From Planococcus chinensis (GTDB lineage: Bacteria > Bacillota > Bacilli > Bacillales_A > Planococcaceae), in the NCBI RefSeq assembly GCF_020071995.1, contig NZ_JABWTK010000003.1, positions 310,001 to 374,000 on the forward strand: 64,000 nt of DNA. Direction: 5' to 3'. Under the pieces are notes generated by a model that was not told the origin of the DNA, did not search any database, and saw only the letters and a program-made list of their open reading frames with translations. Made by a program: the position numbers and the translations under genes. Positions 56,791 through 64,000 of this stretch are shown piece by piece; positions within the stretch are counted from its first letter, which is position 1; each line of letters opens with the position of its first letter.

Positions 56791-57621
56791 TTAATCGATT
56801 TTTTCTTCTTGTTTCAACTGCTCGACAATGCCTTCCACTTCTTTGCGGGTGATTTTTTCCTTGCCTGATTTCAAAGCTTTTAATGTGCTATGGGCAAGTG
56901 CAAGCGGAACTTTGCAGAACATCAAAATGCGTTTATTTTTAATGGACTTAACGTATAAGTCGGCTTGAGCCAAATTATCATTGGCGTAATTGAACATATC
57001 ATCACGGTTCCAGCCGTCTGGAACAAATGTAACGCCGCGTTCGAGATCTTCATCGTAGTTGCGCAGCATATTGACGGCTTGCAATCCGCGTCCAAAAGCA
57101 ATGGCGAGCTCCGGATCGGTTTCCGTGCCGTCGTGCCATTTCCATAAATCGGACAGCATCGTACCGACAAGGCCGGCGACATAATAAGTATAATCATCCA
57201 GCTCTTCTTTTGTTGTAATGACCCATTTTTTCTCTACCCATTTTGCCATTCCGCCGGCCATGATAGCGGTAGATTCATTGATTTTACCAACAATCTCCTC
57301 GGGGCAAACGCTGATCCAGTCAGCAAGGCGCTGAGTTACAGGAGGCAAAATATGTACATATGGACGGATTAGTTCCTGATAACGATCCCGGTCGAATTCC
57401 GTGTGAAGCATTTCACTGATAGCCAGCAGCAAATGCTGTTTGATGTCGTCGTCCATTTCAGGATGGTCTTCAATTTCGTCGATTGCGCGCATACAAAGAT
57501 AAGCGGAAGCGACGGTTTTTTTTAATGTCGGTTCCAAAAAATTGATTGGGATGAAAAAAGTCCGGCTCGTTTCTTTCAACATGACCATGGACTCTTTTTG
57601 CAAATTCGCGACTTTACTCAT
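56791..57621 (-). CDS. Squalene/phytoene synthase family protein
   Basis: Trans-isoprenyl-diphosphate synthase fold; relatives join two C15 or C20 diphosphates head to head for carotenoids or squalene. The 276 residues contain FFIPINFLEPTLKKTVASAYLCMRAIDEIEDHPEMDDD, with a variant first aspartate-rich motif, and the second motif GLQAVNMLRNYDEDLERGVTFVPDGW. Asn replaces the usual Arg-Asp of NxxRDxxED partly (LRNYDED), so activity may differ, as in B. subtilis YisP, which makes farnesol. ATG 57621 has CAGGAGGAATTG upstream. No desaturase (crtN) or other carotenoid gene is adjacent. Product uncertain. Confidence 0.78.
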   Translation of the reverse strand: MSKVANLQKESMVMLKETSRTFFIPINFLEPTLKKTVASAYLCMRAIDEIEDHPEMDDDIKQHLLLAISEMLHTEFDRDRYQELIRPYVHILPPVTQRLADWISVCPEEIVGKINESTAIMAGGMAKWVEKKWVITTKEELDDYTYYVAGLVGTMLSDLWKWHDGTETDPELAIAFGRGLQAVNMLRNYDEDLERGVTFVPDGWNRDDMFNYANDNLAQADLYVKSIKNKRILMFCKVPLALAHSTLKALKSGKEKITRKEVEGIVEQLKQEEKID

Positions 57622-57779
57622 CTCAATTCCTCCTGTTCGTAGGCAAGATATAAGCTTCGTACAGATAGTGTGATATAGCGGCACTGCTTTAAATCACGAA
57701 ACTGCCTTTCTACTAAATATAAACCAAATAGCTAAAAAAACAAATATTTACTCGAAATAACGGATGGCAACGCATGAAA

Positions 57780-57819
57780 ATAACCTTTTCCAGCCGCTCT
57801 AAAGGGCTGGAAAAGGTTA
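57780..57819 (-). terminator. Intrinsic terminator of the SPS-SPP operon
   Basis: Minus-strand AACCTTTTCCAGCC/GGCTGGAAAAGGTT, 14-bp perfect stem, 9-nt loop, then ATTTT. The SPP stop codon lies in the first arm. Confidence 0.82.
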
Positions 57820-58536
57820 ATCGGAATGAAAGTGTGTCCATGCCTCATGTATGCCTCCGGCAAAGCCTTTTTTCGCCCGGAAAATACGAGGATGCTCATC
57901 GCTTTCCAATAATTCAGGCTGGGCATTGCCCACAATGACAGAAGGGAAGCCAAGCGTCAGCATTTCCAAATCATTGCCGGAATCACCTGCAACAAGAAGT
58001 TTGGCATCTTCAACTTTGTATTTGTCGAGAAGGTACTGAAGGGCGCGGCCTTTGCCGCTTTCTTCCGGTACAATATCAACATCTTTGCCGCCGCTGAAAA
58101 TCAACTTATGCGGAATGCCAGACGCCGCCAGCTTGTTCTTAAACTCTTCAACCGGTTCTGCATCTGTAACGTAATAAGAACAGCGGTTTTCCAAAAACAT
58201 CGGCTGTTTGGTAAGGCCGGGAACGGTCGAAGCAATAGCATGAATTTCTTCCGGCATCCAATTTTCCTGGATCCGTTTTTCCCATTCCAAGTCTTTTTCG
58301 AATGAGTTGCCGATATAAATACTAGAGCCCACATCCGTAACCAAGATATCTGGAATCGGAAGATTCTCTTCTTCAATTAGCGACAATGCGGAATCGTAGT
58401 ATCGGCCAGTAATGTAAATCAAGGAAACGTCATAAACCTGTTGTTCATAAAACTCCAGCAATTGCTGGAGGCCGTCTGGGTCACCCACCAGTGTTCCATC
58501 CAGGTCGGTTGCCAGTATATGTTTTGTTTTCTGCAC
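57817..58536 (-). CDS. HAD phosphatase, sucrose-phosphate phosphatase-like
   Basis: Cytosolic HAD-superfamily phosphatase expected to remove phosphate from the product of the neighbouring glycosyltransferase. The 239 residues have motif I ATDLDGTLVGDPDG (nucleophile Asp about 11), motif II SLIYITGRYYDS, the conserved VTDVGSSIYIG of sucrose-6-phosphate phosphatases, KDVDIVPEESGKGRALQYLL (motif III Lys) and motif IV LVAGDSGNDLEML. GTG start with GAGGTGAT 7 bp upstream. It overlaps the 3' end of the glycosyltransferase gene by 56 bp, so the two are coupled. Mannosylfructose- or glucosylglycerol-phosphatase are alternatives. Confidence 0.8.
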   Translation of the reverse strand: MQKTKHILATDLDGTLVGDPDGLQQLLEFYEQQVYDVSLIYITGRYYDSALSLIEEENLPIPDILVTDVGSSIYIGNSFEKDLEWEKRIQENWMPEEIHAIASTVPGLTKQPMFLENRCSYYVTDAEPVEEFKNKLAASGIPHKLIFSGGKDVDIVPEESGKGRALQYLLDKYKVEDAKLLVAGDSGNDLEMLTLGFPSVIVGNAQPELLESDEHPRIFRAKKGFAGGIHEAWTHFHSD

Positions 58537-59752
58537 TTGTAATCACCTCATACATTGAATTGACACGATTTGAAATAGATGTCCAGTCAAAATCACGGTT
58601 GGCAATACGAACAGCCTGACGGCTCAAACGCTCAACCAACAATGTGTTTTTTGACAATACTTCCATTGCAATGGCCAAATCTATTTCATTTTTCGGTTCA
58701 ACCAAAAGTCCGGTAATGCCGTTTTGTACTACATTTTTCAATCCGCCGACATCCGAGGCGATTACAGGGCTTCCGCAAGCTTGTGCTTCTGCGGCTACCA
58801 TGCCGAACGATTCGTAATAACTTGGCACAATGGTTGCAGTCGCAATATTGAATAACAGCGAAAGCTGCTCTTGTGATTGAGGTCCTAAAAATTCCACGTG
58901 CTCTTCGATTCCTTTGACGGCATTGCGCAATTTTTCATCAAGCGGCAAACGTGTTTCTACATCAATGGCGTCTTCTTCACCGCCAGCAATTAACAGACGC
59001 GGTCTTAAGCTTTCGTCACCTTTTTGGATGAGCAATTGGAATGCTTCCAACAAAGTGAAAATGCCTTTTGTTTCTTCCAATCTGCCAGCGAAAACAAAGA
59101 GGGGGGCGTCATAGCCGGCTTTTTTTCTGAGATGTGTACGGATTCCACGCACTTTGAATGCTTGGTCAACTCCAATGGGGATTACTTTAATAGGAGAAGG
59201 CGAGTTGACATTGTGTTGAATCAACTGTTTTTCATTGTTGGTTGTTGCCAACACTTCATCTGCAACTTGTAAAATTGCTCTTTCCGCTTTTATGCGGCGA
59301 GCGTCCCGAATCCCTGTCGCTTTCGCTTTTGCCCAGCCCAGTGAATGGGAAGTATGGACAAGCGGGAGGCCGAATTCTTCTTTTAATCGTTTGCCGATCA
59401 AGCCGGACAGCCAGTAATGCGTGTGGACAAGATCATATGAAGAAAGCAGCAGCGTGCTTTTCATTTCTTTATAAAATGCTGGAAGCATTGTGTACATTTC
59501 ATCTTTTGACACGAAACCTTTATGGCCTGCTTCAATACGGATTACGCGGCAGGCAGTCCCGAATTTTTCGATTTGCGGTGCTGAAGCGTCGCACCAATGT
59601 GTAACGACATCTATTTGCCAGCCATTTTTTTCAAGGGCAAGAGCTAATTGTTTTACGTAATTATTTTGGCCACCGGCTTGTTTACCGCCTAATTTTGCCA
59701 GCGGATCTCCGTGGTCAGAAACAAATAGCGCCTTTTTCGTCATCGTGCTCAT
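58481..59752 (-). CDS. GT4 glycosyltransferase, sucrose-phosphate synthase-like
   Basis: Transfers a sugar from a nucleotide sugar, most likely to a hexose phosphate. 423 residues with the N-terminal sugar-phosphate loop SDHGDPLAKLGGKQAGGQNNYVKQLALAL, comparable to the GGQxxYV motif of sucrose-phosphate synthases, plus VHTHYWLSGLIG, IPIGVDQAFKV and the retaining GT4 E-x7-E motif in SYYESFGMVAAEAQACGSPVIASDVGGL. ATG 59752 lies 6 bp after AAGGA; ATGs at 59758 and 59743 are alternatives. Adjacent to a matching phosphatase gene and preceded by a sigma-B-like promoter, which suggests stress-induced synthesis of sucrose or a similar compatible solute. Substrates unproven. Confidence 0.78.
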   Translation of the reverse strand: MSTMTKKALFVSDHGDPLAKLGGKQAGGQNNYVKQLALALEKNGWQIDVVTHWCDASAPQIEKFGTACRVIRIEAGHKGFVSKDEMYTMLPAFYKEMKSTLLLSSYDLVHTHYWLSGLIGKRLKEEFGLPLVHTSHSLGWAKAKATGIRDARRIKAERAILQVADEVLATTNNEKQLIQHNVNSPSPIKVIPIGVDQAFKVRGIRTHLRKKAGYDAPLFVFAGRLEETKGIFTLLEAFQLLIQKGDESLRPRLLIAGGEEDAIDVETRLPLDEKLRNAVKGIEEHVEFLGPQSQEQLSLLFNIATATIVPSYYESFGMVAAEAQACGSPVIASDVGGLKNVVQNGITGLLVEPKNEIDLAIAMEVLSKNTLLVERLSRQAVRIANRDFDWTSISNRVNSMYEVITSAENKTYTGNRPGWNTGG

Positions 59753-59804
59753 CTCCATTCCTTATAATAACAGTTTCTAAAAAAAACGAGACTGGACTAT
59801 TTGT

Positions 59805-59829
59805 ATTCCCTTTTTAGAAATATCTAAAC
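59805..59829 (-). promoter_or_regulatory. Sigma-B-like promoter of the SPS-SPP operon
   Basis: Minus strand GTTTAG (59829-59824), 13-bp spacer, GGGAAT (59810-59805). Both boxes are close to sigma-B consensus (GTTTAA; GGGAAT/GGGTAT), 53 bp before the gene. Confidence 0.58.
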
Positions 59830-59886
59830 ATTAAATTTTTAATTCTTTTCGGGTCTCTAAGATTTTGAAAGAAATAACCGTAAAAA

Positions 59887-59912
59887 CCCCCTGAAAGCAG
59901 TACTTTCAGGGG
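59887..59912 (-). terminator. Intrinsic terminator of the MBL hydrolase gene
   Basis: Minus-strand CCCCTGAAAG/CTTTCAGGGG stem with 5-nt loop, then GTTTTTAC. Confidence 0.82.
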
Positions 59913-59920
59913 AGCTGCAG

Positions 59921-60775
59921 TTATTGGGCTTTTGGCTGTTCTACAAATTTTCCGTATTTTGGTACAGCAACTTCCTGAAAATTATTGGCTAAGTTTACTA
60001 AACCTTTCGCAAGGGCAGCGCCGCGCATCGGTTTTCCATGGCCGGTTGCAGCTACTGAAGGTCGAAGCTCGACAATCTTGACAACGGATTCCCAAGCTGA
60101 ACGCCAATCAGGCGTTAAGTAAACCGGCGGGCCGTGCACTTCCCGTTTTTGCGTCAGCACTTTGTAAAGCGAATCTTGTTTGACGGTGACAAATGCGTCG
60201 CCGGCAAGCAATACTCGTCCATGAGGCCGGAATAAAGAGACATGTCCTTCAGTATGGCCGGGTGTATGAATCCATTTCCAACCCGGCATTTCGGGAACCG
60301 TGCCGTTAGCCGGCAATTCGTGGAGATGTGCAGAAATGTCAATTGCCTTATACGGGAATTCCCATGACATTTTGGCTACCGTTCCACCGTCCACTTTATG
60401 ATCCGGTGCCGGATAATCGGAAGCCCCTTTTAAGTATGAAAATTCAAGAGGATGGGCATAGACCGGAACCCGATGTTCTTCAAGGATGTCAATCAAACCG
60501 CCGACATGGTCAAAATGGCCATGTGTCAGGATGATGGCTTTTAAGCGATGGTCGGGTCCGAAAAGGTCTGCGGCTTTGGATAGGATGCGATGCCCCGATC
60601 CTGGCATTCCGGCATCGACCAATACCCATTCGTTACTGATTTCGGGATTGCCGATAAAAAAGACGTTTGCTATTTGGGTGGTATAGCAATAAACCCCGGG
60701 TACCACTTCAGTGCCAGATCCATCCCGGATGGATGTTACCGGCAAGATTTTTTCAGTTGATGAACTTCTTTCCAT
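59921..60775 (-). CDS. MBL-fold metallo-hydrolase
   Basis: Zinc-dependent hydrolase of the metallo-beta-lactamase superfamily, 284 residues. Metal motifs are complete: LTHGHFDHVGG (about 83-93), HTPGHTEGHVSLF (about 170) and LLAGDAFVTV (bridging Asp), with the final His in AATGHGKPMRG. The start VVPGVYCYTTQIANVFFIG and long C-terminus resemble the glyoxalase-II-like/lactonase-like branch. No signal peptide. AAGGAGGAA precedes the ATG. Substrate unknown; it could be a thioester or lactone. Confidence 0.87.
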   Translation of the reverse strand: MERSSSTEKILPVTSIRDGSGTEVVPGVYCYTTQIANVFFIGNPEISNEWVLVDAGMPGSGHRILSKAADLFGPDHRLKAIILTHGHFDHVGGLIDILEEHRVPVYAHPLEFSYLKGASDYPAPDHKVDGGTVAKMSWEFPYKAIDISAHLHELPANGTVPEMPGWKWIHTPGHTEGHVSLFRPHGRVLLAGDAFVTVKQDSLYKVLTQKREVHGPPVYLTPDWRSAWESVVKIVELRPSVAATGHGKPMRGAALAKGLVNLANNFQEVAVPKYGKFVEQPKAQ

Positions 60776-60875
60776 TCAAATTCCTCCTTCAAGGTTCCTC
60801 GTATGATTCTATATATTGCTTTACCCCAAAACTGGATTTCAAATCACCTAACGCAGGCTTTTAAAGGGGAGCTGT

Positions 60876-60904
60876 TTGAGTAAAGACAGTATCTCCAGTA
60901 AAAT
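60876..60904 (+). promoter_or_regulatory. Sigma-A promoter of the oxidase-GNAT/aminotransferase operon
   Basis: TTGAGT (60876-60881), 17-bp spacer, TAAAAT (60899-60904), 59 bp before the start at 60964. Confidence 0.55.
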
Positions 60905-60963
60905 GAAGACATATAGAAACTTGAAACAAAGTGGAATAAAAAAATAGGAACTAGGTGTTATAC

Positions 60964-62082
60964 ATGAAATCAGTCATTATTATCGGCTCTGGCATACTGG
61001 GTGCTTCTGCCGCTTACCATGCTGCAAAATTAGGTTCAACTGTCACATTGATCGACCGCGAAGACGCCGGACAAGCGACCGGTGTAGCGGCAGGCATCGT
61101 CTGCCCCTGGATTTCGCAGCGCAGAAACAAGGCATGGTACGGCCTGGCAAAAAGCGGAGCCGCTTATTATCCGGAGTTAATAACGGAACTGGAACAGCTG
61201 GGCGAAAAAGACACCGGCTATAAGCAGGTGGGCATTGTCAGCATCCATGAAGAAAGCAAATTGGACAAAATGGAAGCGAAAGCGTATGAACGCCGGGAAG
61301 ATGCTCCGGAAATGGGGGAAATCAACCGTTTGTCTCCCGTTCAAACGAAAGAGCTGTTTCCTTTTGCCTCAGATGAATATGGGTCTTTGTTTGTCAGCGG
61401 AGCGGCGCGTGTGGAAGGCCATGCGGTCAGGGATGCTTTGATCCGCGCAGCTGTGAAACTCGGTGCCAGAAAAGTTACGGGCAATGCCCGATTGATTATA
61501 GAAGACTCAGAAGTGACAGGAGTCCGCACAGAAACAGAAGAGTTTTTTGCAGACAGCATCGTTTCAGTAGGCGGCGCGTGGGCGGCTGAATTGTTTGAAC
61601 CGCTCGGATTGGCTTTGGACATTGTTCCGCAAAAAGCCCAAATTCTTCATATGCATGTAGAAGAAGACTCGGTAGTCGACTGGCCGGTGGCAATGGTGCC
61701 TTACGGCTTGTATGTTGTGCCTTTTTCAGGCGGCCGCATCATGGCTGGTGCAACACATGAAAATGATGCCGGATTTGATACGAAGCTGACCGCCGGCGGC
61801 ATCCATCACATTCTGGATAAAACATTGGACGCTGCTCCGGGGCTCGCTGCTGCAGAAGTGACAGGAGCCGGCACCGGATTCAGGCCGTCCACCCAAAGCG
61901 CATTGCCGGTGATTGGCCGGGTCCCGGGCCATCAAAACTTGTATATGGCCAATGGCCTCGGCTCTTCCGGCTTAACGGCTGGACCTTATATGGGCAAAGA
62001 ACTGGCGAAGCTGGCAATTGGGCAACCTATCGACATCGATTTGAGTCTATATAAAGTAGAAGAAGTATTCCGGGAAAAATAG
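60964..62082 (+). CDS. FAD-dependent amino-acid oxidase/dehydrogenase (DAO family)
   Basis: Flavoenzyme oxidising the amine of an amino acid, of the glycine oxidase/D-amino-acid dehydrogenase type. The 372 residues open with the FAD motif SVIIIGSGILGASAAYHAAKLGSTVTLIDRED (about 3-34), then GQATGVAAGIVCPWISQRRNKAWYGLA, a substrate domain with GSLFVSGAARVEGHAVRDALIRAA, and the C-terminal FRPSTQSALPVIGRVPGHQNLYMANGLGSSGLTAGPYMGKELA. ATG 60964 follows AGGTG by 6 bp. It lies 15 bp before a GNAT-aminotransferase gene, so they form an operon. The preferred amino acid cannot be read from sequence; soluble, no membrane segment. Confidence 0.85.
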   Translation: MKSVIIIGSGILGASAAYHAAKLGSTVTLIDREDAGQATGVAAGIVCPWISQRRNKAWYGLAKSGAAYYPELITELEQLGEKDTGYKQVGIVSIHEESKLDKMEAKAYERREDAPEMGEINRLSPVQTKELFPFASDEYGSLFVSGAARVEGHAVRDALIRAAVKLGARKVTGNARLIIEDSEVTGVRTETEEFFADSIVSVGGAWAAELFEPLGLALDIVPQKAQILHMHVEEDSVVDWPVAMVPYGLYVVPFSGGRIMAGATHENDAGFDTKLTAGGIHHILDKTLDAAPGLAAAEVTGAGTGFRPSTQSALPVIGRVPGHQNLYMANGLGSSGLTAGPYMGKELAKLAIGQPIDIDLSLYKVEEVFREK

Positions 62083-62097
62083 GAAGGCGGGAATCGT

Positions 62098-63633
62098 GTG
62101 TATTGGTGCAAAGTTGCTCGGACACAAGCTGAATTTGACGAAATCGCCAAATTGAATTATGAAACCTTCGTAGAAGAAATCCCACAGCACGACCCGGATC
62201 CTTCCGGCGCACGCATTGACCCTTTCCATAATCAAAACACCTATTTGATTGTGCTGTCGGATACCGCCATTGTCGGCATGATTGCCCTTCGCGACGAACG
62301 CCCGTTTTCGCTTGACCGGAAAATCGGGGCAGTAGAAACGTTTCTTCCGCATTTTGAGAGAATGTGCGAGATCCGGCTGATGGCGGTCCGCAAGCCACAT
62401 CGCAATGGCCGCGTATTTTTCTTGCTGGCCCGTGCGCTGTCCGATTACTGTTTTGAAGAGGGGTATGACGCTGCCGTCATTTCAGGAACCACGCGGCAAT
62501 TAAAGCTTTACGGCCAAATCGGTTTTCAAGCGTTTGCGGAGCCGGTGGGCCAAGGAGAAGCGATGTTCATTCCGATGGTGACAACGCGCCGGCAATACGC
62601 AGAATCTGTAGCAGCGAGGCTGCAGACCAAAAGAAAATTATTTCATCCAGGGCCTGTGCAGTTGACCGAAGAACTCGCAGCGCCTTTTCAGGACCAACCG
62701 GTATCCCACCGGTCTTCCACATTCCAGGCGCTTTGCCAGGAAGTACGAAACCGGCTGCAGCTATTGGCAGAAGCGAATCCGCATCTATTGGCCGGAAGCG
62801 GCACATTGGCCAATGAAGCGATGATTGCCCAGTTGAAAAAGGAACAAGCAAAAGGATTGATTCTTGTAAACGGGGAATTCGGCAAGCGGCTGAAAGAACA
62901 AGCCGTCAGGTGGCAGCTTTCTTTTGATATGTTGGAGGAATCATGGGGCCATGCTTTCTCATTGGATCAAATCAAGGGGAAACTTGCTGGCGGAGAATAC
63001 GGCTGGCTGCTGATGGTGCACGGGGAGACGTCAGTCGGCATGCTGAATGATTTGGATGCTATAGGGGAATTGTGTGTGGATGTTGGAGTGAAATTATGTG
63101 TAGATGCTGTCAGCACATTCGGCGCTCTTCCGTTTTCATTGAAGAACACTTGGCTCGCCACGGCGGTAAGCGGAAAAGCGGTTGGCACCGTAAGCGGCTT
63201 AGCGATTGTTTTTTCTCACCACACAATTGAACCCGATCCGCTGCTGCCTGCTTATCTCGATATTGGCTTGTATGGCAATAAGGTGCCGTTCACTTTGTCT
63301 TATCCGCTGTTGAAAAGTTTCAAGGAGGCGCTGGGTGCCTATCCAAAAAGGTATTCACTCTTAAAGGAACGCTTTGAAATGATGAAAATGGCAACTGCCA
63401 CTTGGCCGGCTTTAGCAGATGGCTATCCCATGCTGCTCACGTTCAAAGCGGAAACGGACTTCAAACAGTTTCCGCTTGATGCCCACTTGTCGGGTTTTGA
63501 GCTGCACGCCAAAAGCGGCTATTTGAAAGAGCGCAATTTATTTCAGATTTCCTGTATTCAGCCAAGTTTTGAAGTAGATTGGGAATCGCTCATGAAATTT
63601 CATAAAGTTTATACGGAGTATCACCAACTATAA
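62098..63633 (+). CDS. FeeM/autoinducer-synthase-like GNAT fused to class V aminotransferase
   Basis: 511-residue bifunctional protein. Residues 1-170 are an acyltransferase of the GNAT superfamily: YWCKVARTQAEFDEIAKLNYETFVEEIPQHDPDPSG, then DPFHNQNTYLIVLSDTAIVGMIALRDERPFSLD and CEIRLMAVRKPHRNGRVFFLLARALSDY, recalling N-acyl-amino-acid and acyl-homoserine-lactone synthases. From residue 182 (FHPGPVQLTEEL, VSHRSSTFQAL) it is a fold-type I PLP enzyme like alanine-glyoxylate aminotransferases, with PLP lysine 360 in VSGKAVGTVSGLAIVFS and VDAVSTFGALPF just before. GTG start 62098 with GGAAGGCGGG upstream. Cotranscribed with the FAD oxidase. The combined reaction is unknown. Confidence 0.8.
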   Translation: MYWCKVARTQAEFDEIAKLNYETFVEEIPQHDPDPSGARIDPFHNQNTYLIVLSDTAIVGMIALRDERPFSLDRKIGAVETFLPHFERMCEIRLMAVRKPHRNGRVFFLLARALSDYCFEEGYDAAVISGTTRQLKLYGQIGFQAFAEPVGQGEAMFIPMVTTRRQYAESVAARLQTKRKLFHPGPVQLTEELAAPFQDQPVSHRSSTFQALCQEVRNRLQLLAEANPHLLAGSGTLANEAMIAQLKKEQAKGLILVNGEFGKRLKEQAVRWQLSFDMLEESWGHAFSLDQIKGKLAGGEYGWLLMVHGETSVGMLNDLDAIGELCVDVGVKLCVDAVSTFGALPFSLKNTWLATAVSGKAVGTVSGLAIVFSHHTIEPDPLLPAYLDIGLYGNKVPFTLSYPLLKSFKEALGAYPKRYSLLKERFEMMKMATATWPALADGYPMLLTFKAETDFKQFPLDAHLSGFELHAKSGYLKERNLFQISCIQPSFEVDWESLMKFHKVYTEYHQL

Positions 63634-63658
63634 AAACCCGCCGGCCGGCGGGTTTTTT
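63632..63658. terminator. Bidirectional terminator between convergent genes
   Basis: AAAACCCGCCG/CGGCGGGTTTT stem closed by GCC with A and T tracts on both sides. Confidence 0.87.
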
Positions 63659-64000
63659 CTATTGGACAATTTGCGCATATACATCCAGGATGAATTTTTT
63701 GTAAGGCAAGTCCAGCATCGGTTCGATGTTTTCTTTGGCAATTGCCGCATGCTTTACCGCTAAATCATGTTGGCCTTGCTGTTCATAAATCAGCGCCAAG
63801 TACGCGTCTTTTTCGTAATTCATCGATAAGTCGTAAGGGTGGTGAAGGTGTTCGTAAATCTGGTGCTTTTTTAACCAGAAAAGCGCTTCATCTAATTTTC
63901 CTTGCCCATATAACGCTTTTCCTTTCTCCATGTAAAACTGGAAATTGTCTTCGTCCTTGTATTTTTCGAGGTTGATATCAATAATTTTCTCAGCTTTTTC
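63659..64000 (-). CDS. Tetratricopeptide-repeat protein (5' end missing)
   Basis: Helical repeat protein open to the right edge, so the start is outside the window. At least 113 residues are visible: KALYGQGKLDEALFWLKKHQ and DAYLALIYEQQGQHDLAVKHAAIAKEN match the TPR pattern (small residue at 8, Ala at 20) and imply at least two repeats; DEDNFQFYMEK upstream may be part of another. In Bacillales such proteins include Rap-like and regulatory TPR proteins, but no helix-turn-helix or other domain is visible here. An internal ATG at 63931 falls within the repeat and is not the start. Confidence 0.7.
   Translation of the reverse strand, partial: EKAEKIIDINLEKYKDEDNFQFYMEKGKALYGQGKLDEALFWLKKHQIYEHLHHPYDLSMNYEKDAYLALIYEQQGQHDLAVKHAAIAKENIEPMLDLPYKKFILDVYAQIVQ

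Noticed and set aside
1-64000. tRNA, rRNA, prophage or insertion sequence
   Set aside because: No cloverleaf, rRNA segment, integrase, transposase or phage structural gene was recognised on either strand.

Overview
The window looks like chromosome of a low-to-mid-GC Gram-positive bacterium, most likely Planococcaceae (Planococcus, Planomicrobium or a near relative). This rests on strong AAGGAGG-type ribosome binding sites, frequent GTG and TTG starts, a tryptophan T-box, operators resembling those of Bacillus MhqR, FadR, CadC and NiaR, sigma-B-type promoters, and proteins close to Bacillus subtilis NiaP, VmlR, MntR, CvfB, YidC and PpaC. No tRNA, rRNA, prophage, transposase or CRISPR array was seen. 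It is a core-like region with many small accessory modules. Taxonomy and names are family-level inference, without database searches.

Layout. 1-4.9 kb: truncated uracil-DNA glycosylase, zinc importer zupT, a DUF4003 protein, niacin transporter niaP with a candidate operator, and an acetyltransferase. 4.9-9.4 kb: a VmlR-like ABC-F ribosome-protection gene behind an attenuator-like leader, then a three-gene compatible-solute ABC importer. 9.4-15.2 kb: a five-gene acyl-CoA degradation operon (thiolase, SDR, acyl-CoA dehydrogenase, racemase-like CoA-transferase, acyl-CoA ligase) preceded by FadR-like and cre-like sites. 15.3-20 kb: a T-box(Trp)-controlled trp operon that starts at trpD and carries a trpF-trpB fusion. 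20-25 kb: alkyladenine glycosylase, a DJ-1/PfpI stress protein, arsRB, a DUF7662-GNAT fusion and ppaC. 25-30.5 kb: redox and quinone-stress genes (DsbA/FrnE, azoR, FAD-Rieske protein, yceI) and murB, with short dispersed repeats. 30.5-37.3 kb: penicillin acylase, paired fluoride channels, a large palindromic repeat, P1 peptidase, and sulP-usp. 37.4-48.9 kb: cadCA, acetyltransferases, mntR, cvfB, a DUF1002 protein, mhqO and small stress or membrane proteins. 49-64 kb: lipid kinase, AraC regulator, yidC, transporters, vanY, a second large repeat between two identical terminators, cardiolipin synthase, a squalene/phytoene synthase, a sucrose-phosphate synthase/phosphatase-like pair, MBL hydrolase, an amino-acid oxidase next to an unusual GNAT-aminotransferase fusion, and a truncated TPR protein.

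Three regulatory themes stand out. Six sigma-B-like promoters precede stress-type genes, including the SPS/SPP pair. Three MhqR-like palindromes (TCTCGAATTCGAGA type) lie before azoR, yceI and mhqO, suggesting a quinone/electrophile regulon. Metal and metalloid resistance genes (arsRB, cadCA) carry operators directly on their promoters. The least conventional items are the ABC-F leader, the trpF-trpB fusion, the FeeM-like GNAT-aminotransferase fusion with its flavin oxidase partner, and two repeat families, one flanked by a duplicated terminator.
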